Origin: Anabaena sp. WA102
GTDB taxonomy: Bacteria; Cyanobacteriota; Cyanobacteriia; Cyanobacteriales; Nostocaceae
Direction: 5' to 3'
DNA: 64,000 nt
Assembly: GCF_001277295.1 (NCBI RefSeq)
Contig: NZ_CP011456.1
Location: 1,922,001 to 1,986,000, forward strand
The translations under genes were made by a program, and so were the position numbers. Shown here piece by piece: positions 26,638 to 35,165 of the stretch; position 1 is the first letter of the stretch, and the number at the start of each line of letters is the position of its first letter. The notes under the pieces were generated by a model, which searched no databases, had not been told where the DNA came from, and worked only from the letters and a program-made list of their open reading frames with translations.

Positions 26638-27524
26638 CTAAATTAATTGTAATTTGTGGAGCGACAGCGACGGGTAAATCTGGTTTGGCTTTGAGTTTAG
26701 CACAAAGGTTAAATTCTGTAATTCTTAGTGCTGATTCTCGTCAAGTATATCGTGAGTTTGATATTGGTACGGCTAAATCAAATATGGTTGAACAAAAATC
26801 AGTTCCCCATTATTTAATAGATATCTGTGAACCAACTGAAATAATGACATTAGCAAATTATCAGGAACAAGCACAAGCTTTAATTGCTAGATTGGGGGGT
26901 GAAACACTGTTGTTAGTGGGTGGAACTGGTTTATATATTCGTTCCATTGTGCAAGGAATGAAGATTCCCAGGGTTTCACCACAACCAGAATTGCGATCGC
27001 AATTAGAATCTTTAGGACAAGTTCAACTTTACCAGATATTACAACAAGTTGATGCGATCGCTGCCCAAAAAATTCATGCTCACGATTTGGTGCGAACTTT
27101 AAGAGCTTTGGAAGTTTATTATACAACTGGTATACCTATTTCTGAACAGCAAGGAGAAAACCCACCGGATTATCCAATTTTGCAAATTTGTTTAGATTCT
27201 GATGCAGAACATTTAGACGTGAGAATTCGCAAGCGAACTGAGCAAATGATAGCAGATGGTTTAGTTGGTGAAGTTGAATATCTTTGTCAAAAATATGGTA
27301 CTGATTTATCTTTATTAAATACTTTGGGATATCAAGAAATCAAGCAATATTTAGCTGGTGAACTTTCTTTAGAAGAAGCAAAAGAATTAATTGTTTTACA
27401 TACCAGACAATTCGCTAAACGTCAACGGACTTGGTTTAGACAATCTCCTAATCTTGAATATGTTAATATGGATAATTCTGATTTATTAAAAAGTGTTTGG
27501 CAACGAATTAATCAATTTGTCTGA
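26634..27524 (+). CDS. miaA: tRNA dimethylallyltransferase
   Basis: A 296-residue enzyme that adds the dimethylallyl group to A37 of tRNAs reading UNN codons. Seen: P-loop GATATGKS at residues 9-16, DSRQVYREFDIGTAK (tRNA/prenyl site), LVGGTGLYI and RQFAKRQRTWFR. Full length. The start codon lies in an ATGACC heptamer repeat. Divergent from gyrB across 175 bp. Confidence 0.96.
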   Translation: MTKLIVICGATATGKSGLALSLAQRLNSVILSADSRQVYREFDIGTAKSNMVEQKSVPHYLIDICEPTEIMTLANYQEQAQALIARLGGETLLLVGGTGLYIRSIVQGMKIPRVSPQPELRSQLESLGQVQLYQILQQVDAIAAQKIHAHDLVRTLRALEVYYTTGIPISEQQGENPPDYPILQICLDSDAEHLDVRIRKRTEQMIADGLVGEVEYLCQKYGTDLSLLNTLGYQEIKQYLAGELSLEEAKELIVLHTRQFAKRQRTWFRQSPNLEYVNMDNSDLLKSVWQRINQFV

Positions 27525-27574
27525 TAGCTGACGGGATGACAAAAAGAGTTAAGATGCAGACAGAATAAGGCTCA

Positions 27575-27698
27575 TAAGTAGGTGAACACAATAAAACCAA
27601 ACTGTGTAAAGAAATGTAAAATCGCCCAAACCCTCTTCACTCTTGCCTCTTGCATGAGTGCCTTGCCATAACGACAATTTTCAACACCAACCTACTTA
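27575..27698. mobile_element. MITE-like element, TAAGTAGGT family, copy 1
   Basis: A 124-bp non-coding unit bounded by TAAGTAGGTGAACACAA and ...CCAACCTACTTA. It is the reverse orientation of near-identical copies at 42978-43100 and 45998-46127. The interior contains AACTGTGTAAAGAAATGTAAAA and a variable purine-rich run of CTTGCC(T)-type hexamers. TA at both edges suggests a TA target. Confidence 0.85.
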
Positions 27699-27740
27699 GT
27701 TCTCTCAAGAGAACACCAAAAAATAAATTACCCAATTTTG

Positions 27741-27764
27741 TGGGATGGGCATCCTGCCCGTCCT
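27741..27764. repeat. GGGATGGGCATCCTGCCCGTCC hairpin
   Basis: A short hairpin with stem GATGGGC / GCCCGTC lying upstream of dus. This GGGCAGGATGCCC-type sequence is a common dispersed motif in cyanobacterial genomes from general knowledge. Effect on dus expression is unknown. Confidence 0.4.
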
Positions 27765-27859
27765 TATATTTAGAAATGCCCATACCACAGTCAAAACTTT
27801 ACTCCGTAAGGATTTTGTTATAATTAATTCTCAATTACCGTTGAACGCTTTGCAACTCT

Positions 27860-28882
27860 ATGTCCCAGGTATTGCTCCCCCAATCGCTTCAGCAAGACTT
27901 ACCACTTACTGCCCTTGCACCTATGCAGGATGTAACCAATCTCTGGTTTATGAAAGTCATTGCCCACTACGGTAGCCCTGACTACTTCTTTACTGAGTAT
28001 TTTCGTGTCAATGATACCTCACGACTCAATCGGAAAATCCTGGCAGCAATTACCGAAAACGATACAGGTCGCCCGGTTTTTGCCCAAATGATTGGCGAAA
28101 GTATCCCCGATTTAGCCAGAACCGCAAAGGAACTCTGCGGCTATAATATCGCTGGAGTAGACTTAAATATGGGCTGTCCTGCGCCGAGAATCTATCGCAA
28201 AAATGTTGGAGGTGGATTACTCCGAGAACCGGAAAAAGTCGAGCGGATTTTGGGAGAACTGCGTTCTGTGGTTAATGATAGACCCTTAACGGTGAAGATG
28301 CGCTTAGGTTTTGAAAATACAGATAACTTTTATAAAATCCTAGATATAATTGCTGATAACAATATTGATTTATTGAGTTTGCATGGTCGCACGGTGAAAG
28401 ATATGTATCACGGGGAAGTTAAGTATGATTTGATTGCGGAAGCGGTGAGACGGGTTAACTGTCCAGTGCTGGCTAATGGCAATATCAAATCGGCGACAAC
28501 TGCCTTAGAAGTGCTTTCGCAAACAGGTGCAGCGGGGGTGATGGTGGGACGTTGGGCGATTGGAAATCCTTGGCTGTTTAATCAAATTCGTCAGGCTTTA
28601 CGGGGAGAACAGATCACACTAGTGCCGTTAGCAGAGGTACGCAATTACATTGATCGCTTATGGCAAACCCCTACAGCTTCCACTATGCCAGAACGAGCGC
28701 GGATAGGCTACCTGAAAATGTTTCTTAACTACATTGCTTTGAATGTTGATACTGACGGTCATTTTCTGCGGCTGATGCGACACACCTCTACAGAGATAGA
28801 ATTATTTAAACTCTGCGATCGCTTTCTCCTGACAGATTTAACGAAAACTTTAGCCCTAACACCCTCAACTATTCTTGTTTAA
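27860..28882 (+). CDS. dus: tRNA-dihydrouridine synthase
   Basis: A 340-residue FMN-dependent TIM-barrel enzyme that reduces uridine to dihydrouridine in the tRNA D-loop. Seen: LAPMQDVTNLWFM near residue 18, the family signature GVDLNMGCPAP with catalytic Cys near residue 95, KMRLGF, LHGRTVKDMY and MVGRWAIGNPWLF. The residue pattern APMQDVT places it nearer to the DusC-like branch. Start ATG 27860 gives MSQVLLPQ. Confidence 0.93.
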   Translation: MSQVLLPQSLQQDLPLTALAPMQDVTNLWFMKVIAHYGSPDYFFTEYFRVNDTSRLNRKILAAITENDTGRPVFAQMIGESIPDLARTAKELCGYNIAGVDLNMGCPAPRIYRKNVGGGLLREPEKVERILGELRSVVNDRPLTVKMRLGFENTDNFYKILDIIADNNIDLLSLHGRTVKDMYHGEVKYDLIAEAVRRVNCPVLANGNIKSATTALEVLSQTGAAGVMVGRWAIGNPWLFNQIRQALRGEQITLVPLAEVRNYIDRLWQTPTASTMPERARIGYLKMFLNYIALNVDTDGHFLRLMRHTSTEIELFKLCDRFLLTDLTKTLALTPSTILV

Positions 28883-28925
28883 ATCTAGTACAACACAGCG
28901 TAAATAAACCAACAATTCTCTATTC

Positions 28926-29066
28926 GGCGTTAGTGAATTTATCAGGCTTCGCCCCGCTTCGCTAACACGCAGAGGCGCAGAGTCGCAGAGAGTAAGAGAT
29001 TGAGAAATAGAATTTTTGATTTTCATGCCTCAATATGGCTTCGCCACGCAGGCTATCAGCAACGCC
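28926..29066. mobile_element. MITE-like element, GGCGTTGCTGA family, copy 2, with 8-bp target duplication
   Basis: A 141-bp unit with left end GGCGTTAGTGA and right end TCAGCAACGCC. It is flanked by a perfect 8-bp direct repeat CTCTATTC at 28918-28925 and 29067-29074. The interior has CACGCAGAGGCGCAGAG and two GGCTTCGCC-type segments, so it is longer than and diverged from copy 1 at 19340. Confidence 0.85.
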
Positions 29067-29128
29067 CTCTATTCAAAGCCAGACAGCAACCTAGTTCCTG
29101 ACTCCTGAATTCTGCTGTATTTAATGAA

Positions 29129-29202
29129 TGGGTACGACAGGACTCGAACCTGTGACCGTCCGCTTAGAAGGCGGATGCTCTATCCAACTGAGCTACGTAC
29201 CC
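29129..29202 (-). tRNA. tRNA-Arg (anticodon TCT)
   Basis: A complete 74-nt cloverleaf on the minus strand: acceptor GGGTACG pairs with CGTACCC, D arm AGCTCAGTTGGATAGAGC, anticodon arm CCGCCTTCTAAGCGG with TCT, and T arm with GGTTCGAGTCC. No intron. CCA is not encoded. It reads AGA codons. It is isolated between dus and a membrane-protein gene. Confidence 0.97.
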
Positions 29203-29365
29203 ATGAAACCTTCACCATTATATCTGAAATTGTCTAAATAGGCAAGAGGAAATTTTTAATTTCCTAGTTTTAGTAATAAACTGCAAGTGATATTGATCTG
29301 CCATCTGCTATACTCAAAACGGCTAGAATCTGGACTTTTTGTCATACAAAGAACAAGGTTCAAAG

Positions 29366-29388
29366 CCTCTCCCCGTTGCGGGGAGAGG
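29366..29388. repeat. CCTCTCCCCG-TTG-CGGGGAGAGG hairpin
   Basis: A perfect 10-bp inverted repeat with a 3-base loop in the spacer between the tRNA gene and the next gene. It has no T-run on the plus strand. It is a dispersed-hairpin type common in cyanobacteria; a transcription-ending role for leftward or rightward reads is possible. Confidence 0.5.
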
Positions 29389-29496
29389 TTTACCAGAGGG
29401 GTTTCATATTTGGTTAAACTATGAACCAATTGCAGTATATATTTTATTCAATGTGCAAAAAATATTACATTCAGAGCATTTACTTAGTTAGTCTCT

Positions 29497-30354
29497 ATGA
29501 GTAAATCTTACAATAATTCATCTCCCGTTAAGTCCCTATCAACTACTCAAAATCTTATTTTAGCTGGTGTTAGCTGGGCTTTCTTAGCATTGTTATACTT
29601 TTTGTTGTTTAGTGCCAAAATCCCCGACCCAGTGCAAAGAGGAATAGAAGTCCACGCTCAGTGGTATGTAATTGGCACAAATATTTTTAAAGCTGTGGCT
29701 TATTTGGTCGCAAGTCTCTTATGCTGGAGGAACTGGCGGGGTACCCAAATGGTTAGTAGTGGAAAAGTCTGGCTGTCAATCGGGTTAGGAATGTTTGCCT
29801 ATTTTATAGGTGGACTCGTTTTCGGCTATACAGAAATCGTCCTAAAACAAGATCCAGATGTATCTATTGCTGATATATTTTTTGTCCTCACATATTTATG
29901 TTTAGGGAATGGTATGGCTTTAGCCTTGGTTTCTCGCCGAATTAACCTGGCAGCACGGCAGTGGCTAATTGTGGCGGCAGTTGGAGCATTAGGCAGTTTT
30001 CTAGCTTGGTTGATTTCTCAAAAGGAAAAAGCATCAACTGAACAAATTGCCTTTTTGCTGAATTTGTTTTACATAGTTAGCGATGTGGCGTTACTAATGA
30101 TTGCCACAACTATGCTACTGGCTTTTTGGGTAGGTAAAGTCTCCTTGTCTTGGCGAATGATTGCCGCAGCCGCATTTTCGCTCTACATTGCAGATATGTG
30201 GTTTAAATTCGCTCAAAGACCGGATTATCAAAGTGGAGACATACTAGAAGTATTCTGGGTGTTTAGTGGAGTGTTATTCGGTCTGGGTGCTGTCCTAGAA
30301 TACGACGCATCATTGAGTCTTAAACGCCGAGACCGTGGACGCAAACGAACTTAA
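29497..30354 (+). CDS. Polytopic membrane protein of unknown function
   Basis: A 285-residue protein with about eight predicted transmembrane helices (roughly residues 20-40, 58-78, 92-112, 122-142, 152-170, 182-208, 214-233, 247-266) and a basic C-terminus (KRRDRGRKRT). No catalytic motif is recognised; the architecture recalls sensory membrane domains without the output domain. It starts at ATG and is followed 9 bp later by an HTH-protein gene on the same strand, so the two are probably co-transcribed. Confidence 0.7.
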   Translation: MSKSYNNSSPVKSLSTTQNLILAGVSWAFLALLYFLLFSAKIPDPVQRGIEVHAQWYVIGTNIFKAVAYLVASLLCWRNWRGTQMVSSGKVWLSIGLGMFAYFIGGLVFGYTEIVLKQDPDVSIADIFFVLTYLCLGNGMALALVSRRINLAARQWLIVAAVGALGSFLAWLISQKEKASTEQIAFLLNLFYIVSDVALLMIATTMLLAFWVGKVSLSWRMIAAAAFSLYIADMWFKFAQRPDYQSGDILEVFWVFSGVLFGLGAVLEYDASLSLKRRDRGRKRT

Positions 30355-30363
30355 CAAATTTTG

Positions 30364-31416
30364 GTGTCTACCGTGAGAAAATTAACAGATTCTGACAAAC
30401 AAGAAATTCTCAAGCTATATCGAGAAACTGCCGAAACAACCTCGACTTTGGCAGAACGCTATGGTGTGAGTAATTCCACAATTAGCCGACTGCTCAAAAG
30501 TACCTTACCAGAAGAAGAGTATGAATTTCTCGTTTCTTTAAAACGTGCTGCTAGAACCCCTGAAGGCAGAGCGCAGGTAAGTTATGAGCAGTTACCGCTG
30601 TTGAATCAACCACCATTGACAGTGGAAATTTCTAGCACTGCTGATACGGTGGAGAGGTTATCTGATCTAGAACTAGAACAGCCGACAATAGCAGCAGAAC
30701 CAGAACCAAAACCAAAACCAGAACCAAAACCAGAACCAGAAGGTGATTCTGATTTTACTCACCCTATTCCAGTTATTAGACGGGTAAAAACACGCTCCTC
30801 AGCAGTGGAAAAACCCAAACTTCCCGTTGTTAAGGAAACTCCTGTTGTCAAAGAATTAGAAATTGTCAGACACAAGCCGACAGAAACACCAATTGTCCCC
30901 AGATCTAAGATAGGTGTAGAATCTCCATATTCACAGCCCAATTTGTTTGCGGAAATCTTGGATGAGGATTTGCTGGATGAACCTGATGATTTGGATGACG
31001 ATTTAGATGATGATTTGTATGAGGATGAGGAGGATTTTGAGGACGAAGACTATGAAGCCCCAAAACCCCTAGTTACCAGACGCGGAAATGGGGAAGTATC
31101 TGTTCAGGTTTTACCATTGTCGGTTGCCCATTTACCAAAAACTTGCTATTTGGTAATTGATCGCTCTGCGGAGTTAATTACCCGTCCACTCAAGGACTTT
31201 GGTGATTTGGGTCTGATTCCGAGTCTGGAAAATCAACAGAAAACACTGCCGATTTTTGATAATCATCGTGTAGCTAAACGCTTTTCTACTAAGCGCGATC
31301 GCGTGATTAAAGTCCCCGATAGTCAAATGCTCCATAAGGCTAGTAGCCATCTACAAGCTAAGGGGATTACCAGACTGTTAATTGATGGTCAAGTCTACTC
31401 TTTGTCTTTAGTTTAA
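30364..31416 (+). CDS. HTH protein with acidic linker (cyanobacterial hypothetical)
   Basis: A 350-residue protein. Residues 5-45 form a transposase-like helix-turn-helix (LKLYRETAETTSTLAERYGVSNSTISRLLKS). The middle is low complexity: PEPKPKPEPKPEPE near residue 120 and a strongly acidic DDLDDDLDDDLYEDEE segment near residue 215. The last 100 residues form a globular domain (VAHLPKTCYLVIDRSAELITRPL...). GTG 30364 gives MSTVRKL; TTG 30361 is an alternative. It may be a DNA-binding regulator; targets are unknown. Probably co-transcribed with the preceding membrane gene. Confidence 0.7.
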   Translation: MSTVRKLTDSDKQEILKLYRETAETTSTLAERYGVSNSTISRLLKSTLPEEEYEFLVSLKRAARTPEGRAQVSYEQLPLLNQPPLTVEISSTADTVERLSDLELEQPTIAAEPEPKPKPEPKPEPEGDSDFTHPIPVIRRVKTRSSAVEKPKLPVVKETPVVKELEIVRHKPTETPIVPRSKIGVESPYSQPNLFAEILDEDLLDEPDDLDDDLDDDLYEDEEDFEDEDYEAPKPLVTRRGNGEVSVQVLPLSVAHLPKTCYLVIDRSAELITRPLKDFGDLGLIPSLENQQKTLPIFDNHRVAKRFSTKRDRVIKVPDSQMLHKASSHLQAKGITRLLIDGQVYSLSLV

Positions 31417-31471
31417 AGGTCATGCAGGTACTTGCTGGTTAGAGTAGTTCACTACTCTAACTTCTGCTTGA

Positions 31472-32050
31472 TCAAACTGCGGCAAAACGATGAGATAAAT
31501 CAATAATGTCTTGTTTCCGTGCGGTTTGTTGAAACCATTCCGGGGGAATATTTTCTACCCCGTAATAAATTCCTGCTAACCCACCTGTCACCGCAGCAGT
31601 AGTATCTGTATCTCCACCCAAATTAACAGCCTTGAGAACCGATTCAGCGTAAGATGAGCTATTTAATAAACACCAAATACACGCTTCTAGTGTGTCAATG
31701 ACATAACCACCAGAATTAATTTCTTCTATGGGTAATGCGGCAATTTTACCGTTAAATATATCAAATACCTCACCATGAGCAGTCCAGTAATTTTCTCTGT
31801 ACCAGCGACAGAAGGATTTGCCTATATCATTCACATCATAGCCACTACATAAAGAATCTGCTAAACATAACATCAACGAACTATCATCAGACCAAGTTCC
31901 AGGAGGTTGGTTCCATGTTCCATAACCTAACATCTTTGTGACTGGTGACTTGATGCGTTCAGTACGAAGAGAAAATTCCACAGGTACACCCAAGGCATCA
32001 CCCACACATACACCCATGAAACCAGATAGTATTTTAGTGGTATCTAGCAT
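31472..32050 (-). pseudogene. ADP-ribosylglycohydrolase-family protein with internal deletion
   Basis: A 192-residue open frame. The N-terminus has GFMGVCVGDALGVPVEF and WSDDSSLMLCLADSL (metal-binding aspartates); the C-terminus has SGGYVIDTLEACIWC and NLGGDTDTTAAVTGGLAGIYYG. Family members usually have about 300 residues. At residue ~113 the sequence jumps from HGEVFDI to FNGKIAALPIEEI, so about 100 central residues, normally holding a GNGSLMRI-type motif, are missing in frame. The enzyme would remove ADP-ribose from macromolecules; this version is probably inactive, though still open. Confidence 0.7.
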
Positions 32051-32240
32051 AATTTTAAATATTAATCTCAGTGTCAACTAAAATGATAAGCTACATCATG
32101 AATCAAGCTGGCCTCTCACCATGTTAAAATTAAAATATTATTCATAATTCCGACCGATTTTTCGGGGTTTGCATCCGTCTCTTACCCCCTTTTACCTGCT
32201 TCAACTTACGCCTTATTTTTTGACACAAGTATCTACTGTA

Positions 32241-34154
32241 ATGGTTAACTCTGCTGCTTCTCCTGTAACTAATCGTAAGCCTTCTAAAGTTGAAGGTATC
32301 AAAGAAAATAGTAATTTTTTGCGTGAACCTGTGGCGACGGAAATCCTCCAAGACACCACCCACTTTACTGAAGACGCAATTCAGATTCTCAAGTTTCATG
32401 GTTCTTATCAACAGGATAACCGTGATAACCGCGTTAAGGGTCAGGAAAAAGATTACCAAATGATGCTGCGGACAAAAAATCCCGGCGGGTTAGTACCCCC
32501 TGAGCTATATTTGGCTTTGGATAAATTGGCTGATGAATATGGTAATCATACCCTCAGAGCTACTACTCGCCAAGGCTTTCAACTACATGGTATCCTGAAA
32601 AAGAACCTGAAAGCGGCGATCGCTACAATTGTCGAAAATCTCGGTTCAACCTTGGGCGCTTGTGGTGACATTAACCGCAACGTCATGGCTCCGCCAGCCC
32701 CCTTTAAAAATCGCTCAGAATATCAGTATGCTTGGGAATATGCCCAAAATATCGCTGATTTACTTTCTCCCCAAACCGGTGCTTATTACGAAATTTGGTT
32801 AGACGGGGAAAAAGCCGTCAGTGCCGAAGAACATCCAGATGTTAAAGCAGCCCGACACAGCAACGGTAATGGTACTATTGTTCATGATTCCGTAGAACCT
32901 ATCTATGGAACTCACTATATGCCCCGCAAATTTAAAATTTGCGTCACAGTTCCCGGCGATAATTCTGTTGATTTATATTCCCAAGATTTGACTTTGGTAG
33001 TGATTACCAATAAAAAAGGCGCATTAGCAGGATTTAATATTTTTGCTGGTGGTGGTTTGGGTAGAACTCATAATAAAGAAGAAACCTTTGCCAGAACCGC
33101 TGACCCGATTGGCTATGTAGCCAAAGCTGATGTATATAATCTTGTAAAAGCTATAGTTGCGACACAACGAGATTATGGCGATCGCACGGACAGACGACAC
33201 GCGAGATTAAAATACTTAATTAATGATTGGGGTGTAGATAAATTCCGCACTCAAGTAGAAGAATACCTTGGCAAAAAACTCGAACCATTTAAACCCCTAA
33301 TCCAGTTTAAATATAAGGACTTCCTGGGCTGGAATGAACAAGGAGACGGTAAACTCTTCTTAGGTATTTCTATTGATAACGGGCGTGTCAAAGATGATGG
33401 CACATTTCAACTCAAAACCGCTTTGCGGACAATTGTTGAACAATTTAACCTGCCAATTCGCCTCACAGGTAATCAAAACCTACTATTTTACGACATCGCA
33501 CCAGAAGATAAAGTAGCCATTCAAGAGATTCTGGATAACTGCGGCGTTGTTGCTGACCCTGATCAAATAGCAGCATTAACAAGATATGCTATGGCTTGTC
33601 CGGCTTTACCTACCTGTGGTTTAGCCATCACAGAATCAGAACGAGCCATTCCTGGAATTTTAGAGAGAATTAGGGCTTTATTAGATAAACTGGGTTTACA
33701 AAATCAACATTTTGTGGTCAGAATGACCGGTTGCCCTAACGGTTGCGCTCGTCCTTATATGGCAGAATTGGGTTTAGTGGGTAGTGCGCCAGAATCCTAT
33801 CAAGTTTGGTTGGGTGGTTCACCACATCAAACCCGGTTAGCACAACCTTTTACAGAAAAATTGCACCATGATGATATTGAAAGTTTCCTAGAACCGATTT
33901 TTGTCTTCTTTAAAAAGTTCCGCACGCCAAAAGAAAGTTTTGGGGATTTTTGCGACAGATTGGGTTTTGATGCGATTCGGGAATTTGTGGCTGAATACAC
34001 CCCAGGAGACTCTACCAGCAGTGGTAAATCCCGTCACCGTGTCAGTCTGCGGGATGATTTTTACGCTCAACTCAGGGAAACTGCGGAAAAACAAGAACGA
34101 CCGATGACTGATTTGGTACATGAGGCTTTGGAGAAGTATTTCCAAACTCTGTAA
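32241..34154 (+). CDS. sir: Ferredoxin-dependent sulfite reductase
   Basis: A 637-residue assimilatory reductase that converts sulfite to sulfide with ferredoxin electrons. Seen: siroheme-site arginines and HTLRATTRQGFQLHGI near residue 100, GACGDINRN, and the 4Fe-4S/siroheme cysteines in ACPALPTCGLA and TGCPNGCARP. The last 50 residues (HRVSLRDDFYAQLRETAEKQERPMTDLVHEALEKYF) look like a ribbon-helix-helix extension. Start ATG 32241 (MVNSAASPVTNRKPSK) is chosen over an upstream TTG. Monocistronic. Confidence 0.94.
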   Translation: MVNSAASPVTNRKPSKVEGIKENSNFLREPVATEILQDTTHFTEDAIQILKFHGSYQQDNRDNRVKGQEKDYQMMLRTKNPGGLVPPELYLALDKLADEYGNHTLRATTRQGFQLHGILKKNLKAAIATIVENLGSTLGACGDINRNVMAPPAPFKNRSEYQYAWEYAQNIADLLSPQTGAYYEIWLDGEKAVSAEEHPDVKAARHSNGNGTIVHDSVEPIYGTHYMPRKFKICVTVPGDNSVDLYSQDLTLVVITNKKGALAGFNIFAGGGLGRTHNKEETFARTADPIGYVAKADVYNLVKAIVATQRDYGDRTDRRHARLKYLINDWGVDKFRTQVEEYLGKKLEPFKPLIQFKYKDFLGWNEQGDGKLFLGISIDNGRVKDDGTFQLKTALRTIVEQFNLPIRLTGNQNLLFYDIAPEDKVAIQEILDNCGVVADPDQIAALTRYAMACPALPTCGLAITESERAIPGILERIRALLDKLGLQNQHFVVRMTGCPNGCARPYMAELGLVGSAPESYQVWLGGSPHQTRLAQPFTEKLHHDDIESFLEPIFVFFKKFRTPKESFGDFCDRLGFDAIREFVAEYTPGDSTSSGKSRHRVSLRDDFYAQLRETAEKQERPMTDLVHEALEKYFQTL

Positions 34155-34199
34155 AAATATAGCAATTCTAGTTGAGTTGAGAACTTATCGGGAAGGGAA

Positions 34200-34310
<111 letters not shown>

Positions 34311-34955
34311 TTAATCAATTGTTTGACAATCTCGTAACCACAGTTTAACACCTTGAGCGATCGCACTATTACTACTATCCCTGGGTGGTGCAATAGGTGG
34401 TTTGACTGGATAACTACCGTCTTGGGTAAACATCATTACCACAGTCCAACCAATGTTCGTTTTTGTCAAAAATAGCCTGTGAAATTCTTGTAATTCCACA
34501 GGTTTTTTGTGGATATATGTCCGTTCTAGGGTAGTAAAGAAAACCTGTTTTACTCCTTCGGCGTTATACTTATCCCCATTATCAATACTTGGATTTAATG
34601 GTAAAGGTTCAAACTCTGGTTTACCCGCAGCTAAGATATAGGAAAAAGTATCAACACTCCGTTTCAGAATACGCGCACGCTGGATAACACGATTAGTATA
34701 GCTAGGTAAATCTAACATTAGCTGAGTTGTTAAAGTTTCTAAACTTTGCTCAGAACAAGAATTACTAATTTTGGGATTTACAGGTTTGGGAGGAATATTT
34801 TTAGCATAAGCGGAGTAATGAAATCCAGGAGCAATAAATAGCCAGCAATTACAGGCTATCAAATATAAGCACCAAAAAGCAGGAGAGAAATTTACTTTCT
34901 TCTTCCTTCTTCTTTCTTGCTTTTGAACTCCTAAACTACAGAAAGGCTTTAGCAT
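34311..34955 (-). CDS. Putative secreted hypothetical protein
   Basis: A 214-residue protein with a basic N-terminus and a hydrophobic stretch (FWCLYLIACNCWLFIAPGF) that could be a signal peptide ending near YSAYA. The mature part has no named domain; motifs such as VFFTTLERTYIHKKPVELQEFHRLFLTKT look like a conserved cyanobacterial family. Probably periplasmic. Its C-terminal codons (LRDCQTID) end at the STRR tract. Confidence 0.6.
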   Translation of the reverse strand: MLKPFCSLGVQKQERRRKKKVNFSPAFWCLYLIACNCWLFIAPGFHYSAYAKNIPPKPVNPKISNSCSEQSLETLTTQLMLDLPSYTNRVIQRARILKRSVDTFSYILAAGKPEFEPLPLNPSIDNGDKYNAEGVKQVFFTTLERTYIHKKPVELQEFHRLFLTKTNIGWTVVMMFTQDGSYPVKPPIAPPRDSSNSAIAQGVKLWLRDCQTID

Positions 34956-35165
34956 TGCTTGTTTTTGCCATAATTGGTGTCTAATTAACCTAAACCTATC
35001 GCTTTATGGTGATCCCGATTTTCTATTTACTTGTACTGATAAGCAATAACAGCTTTGACATCTTTTGTACCAAAATGTATAGTATAAAATACTAACACCG
35101 AGAACTGTTAGCTTGTGCAGTTTTTAGGCAGGCCTATATTTACCACTTTTAGGAGTTGTCAGTCA

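Noticed and set aside
34158..34176. TATAGCAATTCTAGTTGAG after sir as a third TATAG-family element
   Set aside because: Only one end is visible; no matching right end within a few hundred bases.
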